A stretch of 64,000 nt of DNA, taken from positions 1-64,000 of the forward strand of contig CM049985.1 of NCBI GenBank assembly GCA_016630955.3, read 5' to 3'. Of the stretch, positions 37,598 through 48,043 are shown one piece after another. Positions within the stretch are counted from its first letter, which is position 1; each line of letters opens with the position of its first letter. The notes below the pieces were generated by a model that saw only the letters and a program-made list of their open reading frames with translations, did no database searches and was not told the DNA's origin. Source of the DNA: Didymella arachidicola (lineage: Eukaryota > Ascomycota > Dothideomycetes > Pleosporales > Didymellaceae). The position numbers were made by a program, and so were the translations under genes.

Positions 37598-38434
37598 TTA
37601 ACCCTTCCATGAGTATTTGCGCCGCTTAAAGCTACTCCCCGGTCTGCCGTGGTTATCATTTCCGTCCAAAGCTCTCTTCCCATTTTGCTCAAAGTTCCCA
37701 CTCAGCCTCGCACGTTTTGTTGGTGTTGGGTCGTCGTTACTACCATCGTGCCACGTTCGTGGAGTCACCTCCGTTTCTGCTCCGCTTTGCATTGGCGTGT
37801 CTTCATCATCGTCGCGTTTCCGCTTTTGTGCGGTGCTTGGTGTCTCCATGAGACGGCGCAGTCGACTTTCTTGCAACCTCCTGTTGACCTCCTCTGTAAT
37901 ATCGATATGCTGCACGACATATGTTGATTCGGTTGTTGTGGTGCTTGCTGTGCTCGGCCGTCGTGCTATGTCCTCGTCCGTAGGTCGGACCTCGGTCTTC
38001 TCGTCTGAGCCTGGTATGCTGAGCCTGACTTTCTTGGTTGATGATTCCGAAGAATCCTCAGCCTTTGAGGCTTCTAGGCTAAGTCGCTTGTTCGCAGTCT
38101 TCTCATTCGCAGTCTTGACCTGGGGCTGTGAGCTTGGCCTCTCAACGACCGCGCGCCCAGGCATACCTTCTTGGTTGCCAGACCCTCGCTCTCGAGCTGA
38201 TCTCGGAAACGCTTCATGTCGTCTTGCAGCCTGCCTGACTTATTGCGCAGCGACAGCAGATCTGTAGCCAGCCAATCGGGCGCATTGTGGTCTGTTGCAT
38301 CGAGGCCTTCGTTCAGGAATTGCAGTTGCGCACGTAGGTTGTCAATGTGCCTGTCGATGTCCTGAAACGGCGAATGTCAGAACTGCGCGAGGCTGTGGGT
38401 AGGCGGCTCTTACGTCGAGCGAGAACTTGGTCAT
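37598..38434 (-). CDS. Coiled-coil, probably nuclear protein of unknown function
   Basis: Exons 38414-38434, 38167-38361 and 37598-38119 (introns 52 and 47 nt; the second could instead end six bases earlier), giving about 245 residues. The first exon has only 7 codons (MTKFSLD). The N-terminal half is predicted helical (DIDRHIDNLRAQLQFLNEGL; LSLRNKSGRLQDDMKRF). The C-terminal half is disordered, Ser/Thr-rich and has several basic clusters (TKKVRL, AQKRKRDDD, TKRARL, FKRRKY) that look like nuclear localisation signals. Family not recognised. Confidence 0.7.
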
Positions 38435-39059
38435 GGTGGAAGAGTATGGTTTGGCACGGAGGTCTTGTGTTTCAACTGGTTGCATGCAGTTGCATGCAGT
38501 TGGAGGCGCGCTAACATATGACGCTAATATTCCGATTCGGAACTCCCTTCCGAGCACTATCTTCATTTTGAGCGTGCAGGATGTGTACTGGCAGCTTGCG
38601 AGAATACCAGGGTCGAACAACGTTGTGAGCCGCGTTCGGTATAGTTCCCTCCCACAGTAAGCAGTGATTTTGCTTTGAGTGGCGTGTATTTCTCTGTTGC
38701 TAAAGGACAGCGAGCTTTGTCATTCAGAGCAATCTTGCAGCCCATGTGCATGAGCGACAGATTCGCTATGCTTTTACTAGCAAGCGCACTGGTGCGAAAT
38801 AGGTGATGTCGAGGTCATTGAACTCGTACAGTAGCTGTGCAACAGACACGCCTACGGCAAGATCGTCTACCCCTCTCTTGAAGTAGATACCCCATGATGT
38901 GTCTGCCAGGGTCCAGCGTCTCAAACGGGTGCCATATTGGATTTCTAAAGCCAAAGATCTGCCGACACCTCGTCGTCAAAGTCGTTCCGCTGGCTAAAGA
39001 TCGTCGCCGACGGGCGTAGCGTTTGTGTCGATGGTACGGCGTGCCGGAGTGGCTACGCT
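38435..39059. other. Intergenic region with tandem GTTGCATGCA
   Basis: About 620 bp. Two adjacent copies of GTTGCATGCA followed by GTTG lie near 38479-38503. No gene that I can support. Confidence 0.5.
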
Positions 39060-39595
39060 TCAGCCTTCTTCCTCGTCGCCAAAGGTCAGCTTGACAGCTT
39101 TGCCCTTCTTTTTGGGCTTTTTGACTGTCTTCGTGTCTGGCTTCTTGGCATCTTTCGATACCCCTTTGTCGCTGTCTGGCTCATCACTGATGATTTTGGC
39201 GGCTTTGCGCTTCCTGGCATTAGCACCAACCTCCATGATCTTGTCCTTCGGCTTGGCAGACTCGTCGTTCCTCGACTGGGCTGTGTTGTCTTCCTGCTCT
39301 AACTCACCGTCCTCTTCGGTCTTCTTCTTGCCAATGAACTCTTCGTACTCCTCTTTCGTCATGGACTGGTTCGTGGCTTCCAAGACATAAGTAGGTGCAT
39401 CATCTTCGTCATCCTGCTTAAGCCTCTTGTTCCTGGGTGTTGGCCTTTCATGTCGTGCAGAATCTTCACCCTGCATCTGACCTCTCAGCCGCTGCAAGAA
39501 CGCAGGCTGAGAGTTGTCTGGAGAATATGAGCATAAGTCATCTCATCATGATAGCAAGACCAACCAAAATGCAGGTCTTTCGCCTTGAAACTCAT
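39060..39595 (-). CDS. DUF4604 family protein
   Basis: Exons 39565-39595 and 39060-39517 (intron 47 nt, GTTGGT...CTCCAG), giving 162 residues. It begins MSFKAKDLHFDNSQPAFLQR, followed by GEDSARHERP, DDEDDAPTYVLE and TKEEYEEFI, the conserved order of DUF4604, a small eukaryotic family of unknown role. The C-terminus is very rich in Lys and Asp/Glu (KKPKKKGKAVKLTFGDEEE), suggesting a nuclear protein. It is divergent from the mannosyltransferase gene, 700 bp away. Confidence 0.88.
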
Positions 39596-40292
39596 TGTTG
39601 CCTCTGAATGGTCAGGCGAGCCAGTGAAATGTCAAGCCTCGTGATGTCGACAAAGCTCGAGTAGCACGAGGCTGAGGCTGGACGCCTGTCGATCTTCCCA
39701 AGACGCGGGAGCTGTGACGTGCGGCTCCTTGCGCTTGGCAGTTTTATCTCCGGCTATACGAGCTGATGACCCTGGTGTTGGCTGACTATCTTATCGCAAG
39801 TCCTTGTCAAGACGTTTGTTTCGTTTACAAATGAATGTGACGGCAGCAGTTGCTTGCTTGGCGTTGCCTGCAGGGCTGCGACTTCCGTGCGCTGTGCGGC
39901 TGGCACCGCCAACTCTCTTGGGCGCAGGGTCCCACCGTGTCGGCGACCAACTCGCGACATACGCAATCGCGCGTCTACCACTGGCTTTTCAGTTTCATTT
40001 CCCAAATTCAACAGCACAACCACACACGGCCACCGTGCCGCCTATCGGACCGCACACAGACGTTTCACGCATCTCTTTTGGAGTAACCTCCGGCCGCTCG
40101 TTACCTGCGCGAATCTCCTGCCTTGACCACGTTGCTTCCATACTGTGCTGATAGCACATCTGGTCCGGATCCCCTATTTGCCGCTTTCGCCGTCGAACAC
40201 GAACAGCACAACGCTATTGACGTCAAACGAGCGGATGCTGCCGCTGGCAGGAACGAAACCCTTTGCCCCACACGAGTTGCTAGAGTGCGACC
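39596..40292. other. Divergent promoter region
   Basis: About 700 bp between the DUF4604 gene (-) and the GT15 gene (+). Several overlapping open frames exist on + but none shows a family motif or a start context I can support. Confidence 0.5.
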
Positions 40293-41976
40293 ATGGGCTT
40301 CCTACAGGACCTCACCAGGAGGCTACCGTTGCCAAAGGACAGCCTCGACAAGTTCGATGACCTCTCTAGGCACGCAGAAAAAGCTTCGCCCAGAATAGCT
40401 TTCTTCCGCCGGCGCATACGACTGAAGGGAAACTCGACCGTCTCCCTACCACTTGGCTTGGTCCTGCTGTTTCCAGTTCTCGCCATCATACTGATACTGG
40501 TGCTCTTTGTGAGGTCACCGGACTCAAATGGCATAATGAACATGCCTGGTGGCGGCGTACCGCCTTCAATACGGTATGCCATCTGGCAGGAGCTCCAGTG
40601 CTGGGGAAGAGACTGACACAATGCAGCAAAATCAGTGAGAAGTATGATAAGCCTTTCGCAGTAGGCTGCCTCGAGCCAAACACGAAGGGTCCCCGCGCGA
40701 ACGCAGCGATTGTGGTTCTTGCCAGGAACAAGGAGCTCGACGGCGTAATTCAGTCTATCAAGTCGTTCGAGAGGCACTTTAACAGGTGGTATAATTACCC
40801 CTATGTCTTCCTGAACGACGGCGATTTCAATACAACTTTCAAGGAGACTGTGGGCAATCACACAAAATCAGTGGTGGAATGGGGCAAGATCTCACCCGAG
40901 CATTGGGGGTTCCCAGACTGGGCTGATCCGGCAGTTGTGAAGGAGGGTATCGCCAAGCAGGGTGACCGCGCCATCATGTACGGTGGCATGGAGAGCTATC
41001 ACCACATGTGCCGATTCTACTCAGGGTACGCGCAATTGCTCCTATTATCTGGTCATGCAGAATGCTGACGTGTCGCAGACAATTCTACAAGCACGATCTA
41101 CTACAGAAATACGAATGGTACTGGCGTCTGGAACCGGAGATTACCTACTTCTGCGACATTACATACGACCCTTTCATCCACATGATACGCAACAAGAAGA
41201 CGTACGGCTTTACGATTGCTGTGAAGGAGCTGAGAGAGACTGTTCCTAACATCTTCCGCTACGCATCAGCCTTCAAGCGGATGAACAACATCACATCGCA
41301 GGGCATGTGGGAGATGTTTGTCGAGAAACCGAAGGAAGAGCCCAAGGACAAGCTGCCGAAGGACGATCCAAAGTACAAGAAGCCTCTTCCCCAGGAGATC
41401 TTAAACTCAGAGCCAGGCACTGGTGCACTCCCTGAAATCGACCCAGAGAACATGGAGGGCGAGAACTACAACATGTGCCATTTCTGGAGTAACTTTGAGA
41501 TTGTCAATCTGGCTTGGTACCGCAGCAAAGAGTACAACGACTTCTTTGAGATGATGGACCGCAGTGGTGGCTTCTGGATGGAGCGAGTAAGTACTCCCCT
41601 TGAACATATGATCCACAGGACTGACGCATGATAGTGGGGAGATGCACCGATTCACTCGCTCGCTGCCGGAATTCTTCTTGGTCCAGAGGACGTCCACTAT
41701 TTCCGCGACTTTGGCTACCGACACACCACTATCCAGCACTGCCCTGCAAATGCTCCCGCACGGCAGCTCCCGCGCATTCCGTATCTTGAAGAGACTACGA
41801 AGGACGAGAAGGCACGGAAGGAGGAAGATGACTATTGGGCGCATCCGGATCCACCGAAAGAGAACGGTGTCGGCTGTCGCTGCAGATGTGACACTGACAT
41901 TGTTGATGTAGAAGGCAAGGAAGGTTCATGTCTTGCCGAGTGGGTGGAGGTTGCTGGAGGCTGGGCGTCCCCTTAG
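40293..41976 (+). CDS. GT15 alpha-1,2-mannosyltransferase (Kre2/Mnt1/Ktr family)
   Basis: Four exons: 40293-40573, 40627-41025, 41079-41586 and 41635-41976 (introns 53, 53 and 48 nt), giving 509 residues. It is a type II Golgi protein: a short cytosolic part, a TM anchor at about 53-72 (LGLVLLFPVLAIILILVLFV), a stem, then the GT15 domain. Family motifs: RANAAIVVLARNKEL, HWGFPDWADP, YHHMCRFYSG, EPEITYFCDITYDPF, and NMCHFWSNFEI with the Glu that acts at the active site in Kre2. It transfers mannose from GDP-mannose to O- or N-linked glycans of secreted proteins. The Cys-rich tail (CRCRCDTD) resembles the Ktr4 branch (tentative). Complete. Confidence 0.95.
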
Positions 41977-42695
41977 TGACACTATTCGCTTCTTTTGCTG
42001 CATTTCATTCAGGCGAGCATTTTGGAAGGCGCCAGCATTTCTCACATCTTTAGGCACGGCGCGGTGGTTTGCGATGCATCTTGGCTGGGCCACATGAACA
42101 GGTGTGACGATAAGGGGCGTTGCTGGGCGGCTTCATACCCAATGTACATATAGATTGGCGCAATGTATATCACACGGGACGCGCATGGATCAGGAGCGCG
42201 GACTGTCTCTCTACATTCCAGCTAAGCCTGAGTTCGCTATTTGCATCTTTCACAACACATCTGGGCACTTGCATCTGCACTGCTAATCGCGGCGGTATCG
42301 CGTACCGATAAGGAAGGGACAACGCGGGGGCTAGCCCCACTCCACCGGTGGTAAGCCAGGTGCTCGTGATTGCCCTCTTGCCTCACGACTTGACGCCTTT
42401 GCATATTGCATGCAACCTAAAGCACTCAACTTTGATCACAGCTTACTGCAATCACTAACTCACCAACTTACTTAAACTGGCTTCTTTTCACACGGAGTCT
42501 GATCAAGGTACGCTGCGCGTTTGAGCTTCCCCGCTTGCATCATCTCCAGCAAGGCACCCGTTTCACGCGCCTGGCTCCACTACGGCGTTAGGCAGCTTCC
42601 GCTCCTCCTTTACCCGTGCGCCCTCCTGCCCTCTTAACCCCTCCGTGGCCCTTTGATGTCTCCCATGCTCTCTCGCTCTGGAACTCTCAGCTGAT
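41977..42695. other. Intergenic region, no feature recognised
   Basis: About 720 bp. A CT-rich tract at about 42590-42690 precedes the next start codon, as is common in fungal promoters and leaders. Confidence 0.5.
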
Positions 42696-44999
42696 ATGCC
42701 TTCAAGTAATTCGAAAGCAGGACCGGAGTTTCAGTATCCACCAGTTCAAGCTGATCGCTCCCTTACCAGCCTTGACCTCAATACACTGATGATGAAGTCT
42801 ACCTCACGTCGAGCTCAGGAAGCGCCTGGGAGCTCGCTCGAAGATAGCACGTATGAGCTGCTGACCGACAGTCTGATCGAAACGTCGGACGACGAAGCCC
42901 ACACTGCGTCCATTGCATCCACCTCAGATGACCATACGCAAGACGACGGCTCGATCTTCGGCGACGAGGACGATGACGATGACTTCGGGACCAACGACCG
43001 AGCACTCGACGCAAGCATCCAGTCCATGCATGCCGCAGCCGCAGACGACGATCTCGAGACACCGCTGGAAGCAGGTGCTGAAGACAGCATGCTGACAATG
43101 GTGCCAGAGCACATGCATGGCAGTGGCGGGTCAAGAATGATCCAACTTGACGAAGAGCCTACAGAGGTTCCCGATGTATTCTTGGGGACAGCCACAGTTC
43201 GGGGCTTCCCAACAAAGGCTGAAGAGCTGCCCAAGGTCTTGGAGACAGCGTATGGTCAGCCTCAGGTGCAGCTAGGTGTCAAAGCGGCCCTCTCTTCTCG
43301 ATATATTATCACACCCGAGTCCTACAAGATCTTGTATCTTGGACTGCCGGAGCAATGGGTGCAGGACAACATCACGCACCACATTCATGCGGCACTCACC
43401 GCATCGCCTAGTAAGACAAGGTCAGTAATGGTCCGAGGGCAGATGGAGCCTCTCGGGACTGTGATCGATACATACCGCTCCACGAAACTCGAGCTCATTG
43501 ACGCTGATATTGCCCGCCCGCGCATGCACATTCACATCGACGATGGACAACGCGTCTCAATTGGCCAAGGAAAGAAGCCAAAGTTTGACCTCGTGATTCT
43601 CTGCCATACGCAGAAGCGTGATTACGCCGCTGACGCCCCGGCCTACAACTTGCTTCGCACAGCTCTCCGTCAGCACTCGATTCCCATACTAGAACTATCA
43701 GAGATCAAACCTTACGGCGCTGGCAGTCGCACGTACGATAGTCGAGTGATGGTAGCTACCGTCGAGGGTCGCAGCGATGACGAAGCTGAGTTCCAGCTGC
43801 TTGAGGTACTCCCCTTGGACGTCTACAGCTTCTGTGAGCTCGAGCCAGCTCAAGTCAATCGTCATTTGGCACTGATCAGCCCACATCTGCTGCCACCGGC
43901 TATCGAAAGTGCTTCAAAGTCGCGATTCTCTGCCGTCACTGACACTGTACGCGCTATCGGCAAGCAGCTACGTACAGGGGCGCCAGCTCCCACCAAGGTC
44001 TTGCTGCTTTCCATCGCTCTTACGGCAATGCTTTCGGCATTCGCTCTCAGTCCAGTGTACATGCCTCTTTTGCAGCAGAAGTCCACGGACCTCACGCCTG
44101 AACCGCCGATGCTGTCCGTCTCGTCAACCTCAGTTGCGACGATCACATCTTCGGCGGTCGTGTCTTCTAGCACCGCGTCTCTTTCCACTTCATCTTCATT
44201 TTCTCTTTCCGTACCGAAGGGCCTGTCGATTGTCGCTCCGCAGGCTGAGCAGCCGAAGGCAAAGCCGAAGCAAAACCTCAAGAAGACGGATGAAAAGGCC
44301 AATGGATTTGAGATCCAGACCGCTGGCGAGGGGCAATTCATTCTCACTCCGTCTGATGAATTGACAAACTCGCGGAAGAAGCCGCAGCTTCACATCCAAG
44401 TGTTTCGCAACACTACTTCAGTTGCAATCCGTTACGTTAGGACCATCACTGGCGAATACTTTGTGGACCTTGTGGACGAACACCCCTTCGGAACTTTCAA
44501 TGTCAGCGTCGCCAGCTATTCCAAGCCTCTCCTACGCCAGTCTTTCGAGGTGAATCTAGGCCACAACAAGACATGGTTTGATCAAATGCTCGAGATGGCT
44601 ACGAACAAGATCATTCACGTCCAGTCGGTACTCCTAGATGTCTCATCTTTGGCTGTGGAACAGCTCCAGGCTACACTCAACGACGTCGCTGGCTCCAAGA
44701 TCGGTCACTGGGTAGAGGAGGGTAGACATATGGAAGAAATGATTTACGACTCTGCGAAGGAACGCCTCGAGATTGGTACTGAGCTCGTTAAGAACATCCC
44801 AGAGACTACCTGGGTGGGCCTACGGAAAGCCACAGCTCCGGTTCGATTGTCTCAGACTATGTGGAAGGCCAGGTTGAATGCTCTGCGGATACGCTGCAAT
44901 GCAGAGAACGCCCTCGGGAAGGTTTGGAAACTCCCTGGTGAACAAACTAGCCGGTCCTGCTCTGAGTTGCAGTCGCTCGCTCAGAAGAGGGCGGCCTAG
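42696..44999 (+). CDS. Single-TM protein with acidic N-terminus, function unknown
   Basis: 767 residues, no introns. Residues 1-160 are acidic and disordered (TYELLTDSLIETSDDEA, then a run of Asp). A folded-looking region at ~165-400 contains ITPESYKILYLGLPEQW and KPKFDLVILCHTQKRD. A TM helix at ~428-450 (VLLLSIALTAMLSAFALSPVY) is followed by a Ser/Thr-rich stretch. A C-terminal region (~530-767) has beta-rich and helical parts (HIQVFRNTTSVAIRYVRT). I do not recognise the family. With an acidic N-terminus and one central TM, an ER or nuclear-envelope protein is possible (inference). Confidence 0.78.
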   Translation: MPSSNSKAGPEFQYPPVQADRSLTSLDLNTLMMKSTSRRAQEAPGSSLEDSTYELLTDSLIETSDDEAHTASIASTSDDHTQDDGSIFGDEDDDDDFGTNDRALDASIQSMHAAAADDDLETPLEAGAEDSMLTMVPEHMHGSGGSRMIQLDEEPTEVPDVFLGTATVRGFPTKAEELPKVLETAYGQPQVQLGVKAALSSRYIITPESYKILYLGLPEQWVQDNITHHIHAALTASPSKTRSVMVRGQMEPLGTVIDTYRSTKLELIDADIARPRMHIHIDDGQRVSIGQGKKPKFDLVILCHTQKRDYAADAPAYNLLRTALRQHSIPILELSEIKPYGAGSRTYDSRVMVATVEGRSDDEAEFQLLEVLPLDVYSFCELEPAQVNRHLALISPHLLPPAIESASKSRFSAVTDTVRAIGKQLRTGAPAPTKVLLLSIALTAMLSAFALSPVYMPLLQQKSTDLTPEPPMLSVSSTSVATITSSAVVSSSTASLSTSSSFSLSVPKGLSIVAPQAEQPKAKPKQNLKKTDEKANGFEIQTAGEGQFILTPSDELTNSRKKPQLHIQVFRNTTSVAIRYVRTITGEYFVDLVDEHPFGTFNVSVASYSKPLLRQSFEVNLGHNKTWFDQMLEMATNKIIHVQSVLLDVSSLAVEQLQATLNDVAGSKIGHWVEEGRHMEEMIYDSAKERLEIGTELVKNIPETTWVGLRKATAPVRLSQTMWKARLNALRIRCNAENALGKVWKLPGEQTSRSCSELQSLAQKRAA

Positions 45000-45514
45000 T
45001 GCCTTGGGCGAGTCCTGTTTAATCGAAATTGAATTCGGTGTTCGGGTTACAGCATTGGATTGGGGGACGGCATGCATCATCGAGGAGCCGGTTCTATGGC
45101 GCTGACGGCGGATCTGGCGTTGACATGTTGGATTTCCTCAGATACCTGGTGCGCGGCGCTTTTGGCGTCGTCTATTGTCTTTTCTTTTGTCTTTTCTTTT
45201 GTCGAAGGTCATTTTCGAAGGCCAGGTATGGCTGGGTCGATAGATTCCCAATGCATGCATCAATTCTGGAGCTACACTTGTCCAGTGACACAGCGGTCGA
45301 GCGTTCCCTAACGCAGCGCAGCTTCGCAGGGCTGTTTTTCGAAACCTGGGCAGCGCGCACGGGCTCCATAGCACCCCACCATCGCCGCCTACAAACTTTA
45401 GGCTGAGCTAAAGGCAACACCCAAACACTCACACTGTGCCTTATTCTTTGTAGTTGCAGTGACCTTCCACACAAACACGAACCGCACACAGAAACACCCA
45501 CATACACACGCACC
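45000..45514. other. Promoter region of the RanBP1 gene
   Basis: About 515 bp. A short TTTTCTTTTGTC repeat lies at 45177-45202, and an A/C-rich leader directly precedes the ATG. No gene is seen. Confidence 0.5.
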
Positions 45515-46449
45515 ATGTCTGACGTCGCTAAGCCCGACCCCGCCGCGGAGCAGGTCGCAAACCCCGCCGCGACCCTCGTCAAGGACGAGACAGCGAAGGT
45601 CACCACCGACAAGGCAGCCGACAAGGAGGAGAAACCTGCTGCTACGTCGACTGACGACAAGCCTGTCACCGAGAAGGCCACAGAAGCCGCCACGTCTGCG
45701 GCAGCGGCGGTCAAGGACAATGTGTTCTCCATGTTCGGCGGAGGACCTAAGAAGGAGAAGAAGGAGGAGGTCGATGACGCTGATGAGCCCTCTGGCTCCT
45801 CCAAGGCACAGGCTGCTACTGGCGTGTGTTGCCAACATGTCGTGTTCTTTGCAGCGAAACTGACCAGCTACAGGAGGAGGACCCTGAGAACCAGGAGCCT
45901 GACGTCGAGTTCGCCCCCGTCGTCCACCTCACCGAGAAGGTCGACACCAAGACCAACGAGGAGCTCGAGGAACAGGTCTTCAAGATGCGCGCCAAGTTGT
46001 TCAAGTTCGACCGCGAGTCGCGCGAGTGGAAGGAGAGGGGCACCGGCGACGTCAGGTTACTGAAGCACAAGGAGAACGGCAAGACCCGCCTGGTCATGCG
46101 ACGAGACAAGACCCTCAAGGTCTGCGCCAACCACTACGGTATGATACACGGCAAGCAATTTGGGAGACGGAAGAATACTGAGATTGTACAGTTGTGCCTG
46201 ACATGAAGCTATCGCCCAACGTTGGTAGCGACCGCAGCTGGGTCTGGAACGCAGCCGCCGATGTCAGTGAGGGCGAGCCCGAGGCTCAGACCCTTGCCAT
46301 TCGTTTCGGCAACAGCGAGAGTACGTTGCCATGTTGTACGCGCTTTGAAGAAGAGGATGCTGACTGCTGTTCTAGACGCCAACCTGTTCAAGGAGGCTTT
46401 CATCAAGGCTCAGCAGGAGAACGAGGCTCTTTTCGGCAAGACTGAGTAG
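45515..46449 (+). CDS. yrb1: Ran-binding protein 1 (RanBP1/Yrb1)
   Basis: Four exons: 45515-45823, 45874-46138, 46192-46320 and 46376-46449 (introns 50, 53 and 55 nt), giving 258 residues. The N-terminal ~100 residues are Ala/Lys/Glu-rich and disordered. The RanBD1 domain (about 112-250) has FAPVVHLTEKV, RAKLFKFDRESREWKERGTG, KTRLVMRRDKTLKVCANHY, the SDRSWVWNAAAD motif and FKEAFIKAQ. RanBP1 binds Ran-GTP and helps RanGAP hydrolyse GTP after nuclear export in the cytoplasm. Complete; the gene order with Taf14 downstream is simply head-to-tail. Confidence 0.96.
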
Positions 46450-47009
46450 AAGCCGTTTTGGGGCCACTGAATTTGTCTTTCCTGACTGAAAGAGAGCAGA
46501 ATGGACATGGAGGAAAGAAGCATCATGCGCATGAACGAAGTGATGAAATTTTGGGGCGGTATCATATCACGGCGATAGAAGCTCTTACACCCCTGCACAT
46601 ACTAGATAGTACTAAATTGGCCTGACTCTCTGGGTCCACGGCATTCCCCCAACTATTTCTCTCGAGAAGTGCAACGGCGCACAGTGACGTGGACGCGTGC
46701 GGAGAAGCAGATGCAGGTGTGTGGTGGAAGAGCTCCTCTTTCTGCTGCGTGCACCTCCTCCCTAGCATCTTGAATCCAATCTCGGTCTGCCTCTCTCACC
46801 CAAATCGAACCCTGCCGCAGTAGTGTCCGCGCGTGCAGACGAGCTTGTTTGGTTGATTGCGTTGCCAAGCACAAGGCTGGAGCTGTCCCTCCGCCCACCT
46901 GCTCCGCTCCGCCAGCCAGCTCTAAGCACCAACCGAAGCTCGACCTCAACGCGCCGCAGTCGCGACGAACCTCTCGACAACCTCTCACTCCACACACAAC
47001 ACCGCCAAC
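46450..47009. other. Intergenic region, RanBP1 3' end and Taf14 promoter
   Basis: About 560 bp, with a C/A-rich leader just before the Taf14 ATG. No other feature is recognised. Confidence 0.5.
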
Positions 47010-48043
47010 ATGCCTGACGTGCGCACGCCTGCAACACGTGACAAGAACGAGCGCTAATTATTCGCAGGTCAAGCGCTGGGTCAAGATCATCACCCACCAA
47101 AAGCCCATGTACGTGCCCCGTCCACTGCGCGCGCAACCACCGCAGTCGCATCGCACCCCCCGCCGACTAGCTGCACGCGTCAAATTGGAGGTTCTTGCTG
47201 ATGTTGTTTTCGCAGCGATGGCCCGTCGCCCGTCGAAGGGTTTCCCATGCGATCATGGAACATCGAGATCTGGCTGCTGGACGACCAAGGTAACGAGGTC
47301 CTGCCCACTGTCTACGAGAAGGCCGTCTACAACTTGCACCCGTCCTTTGACAAGAACAAGCAGAGTGAGTGCGCTGCGATGGCACAGCGAGCGAGGCTCT
47401 ACGTACTGACAGCCGAACAGCGTTCAAGAAGCCGCCGTTCCGCATTGACGAGCAGGGATGGGGCGAGTTTGACATGACCATCGTTCTCTCCGCAGCGCAC
47501 AAGGGCGGTGAGCACACGCTGAGCCACGACCTCAACTTCCAGTCGGAGCGCTACGAGGCCAAGCACCAAGTCGTACGTCTTCCACCTACCGCGGGCTCCA
47601 CGCTCTGGTCTCCTCGTCGCTGGAACGTGCGCCTACTGACAGCGACGACAGACATTCCGCAACCCCAAGCCTGAGCTCCTCGCCCTCCTGCAAGATTCGG
47701 GCTCCGCTGACGCCAACGGTGTCCGCGGCAAGGACGCCTCGAAGAAGAAGGCCAGGCGCGAAAAGGCCGTCGACATGGAGAAGCTGGCCGACGGACTGCA
47801 GAAGCTGAGCGAGGACGACCTGCTGCACGTCGTTACTATGGTGCATGACAACAAGACAAGTGAGACGTACACTAAGAACGACGTCGAGAGTACGTACCCT
47901 GGGTGGACTGGCCATGACGGCAAGCTCAAGAGAAAAACGCTGACACGCTCGCAGACGGAGAGTTCCATGTCGACCTGTACACCCTGCCTGACTCGCTGGT
48001 CAAGATGCTGTGGGACTTCACGGCCAGCAAGACAGACCTGTAA
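47010..48043 (+). CDS. taf14: YEATS-domain protein Taf14 (TFIID/TFIIF/chromatin complexes)
   Basis: Six exons: 47010-47018, 47068-47108, 47216-47364, 47421-47572, 47652-47889 and 47955-48043 (introns 49, 107, 56, 79 and 65 nt), giving 225 residues. The first exon is only MPD. The YEATS domain (~4-130) has FPMRSWNIEIWLLD, YNLHPSFD and GWGEFDM; His and Ser in the first of the last two motifs and Trp-Gly in the second line the acyl-lysine pocket in yeast Taf14. A short Lys-rich linker leads to a C-terminal ET domain (~160-225; LQKLSEDDLLHVV, FHVDLYTLPDSL). Taf14 is a shared subunit of TFIID, TFIIF, NuA3 and remodelling complexes in the nucleus. Complete. Confidence 0.95.

Noticed and set aside
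39804..40151. Overlapping + strand open frames upstream of the mannosyltransferase
   Set aside because: Three frames are open at once, with no motif, splice pattern or codon bias; probably promoter sequence.
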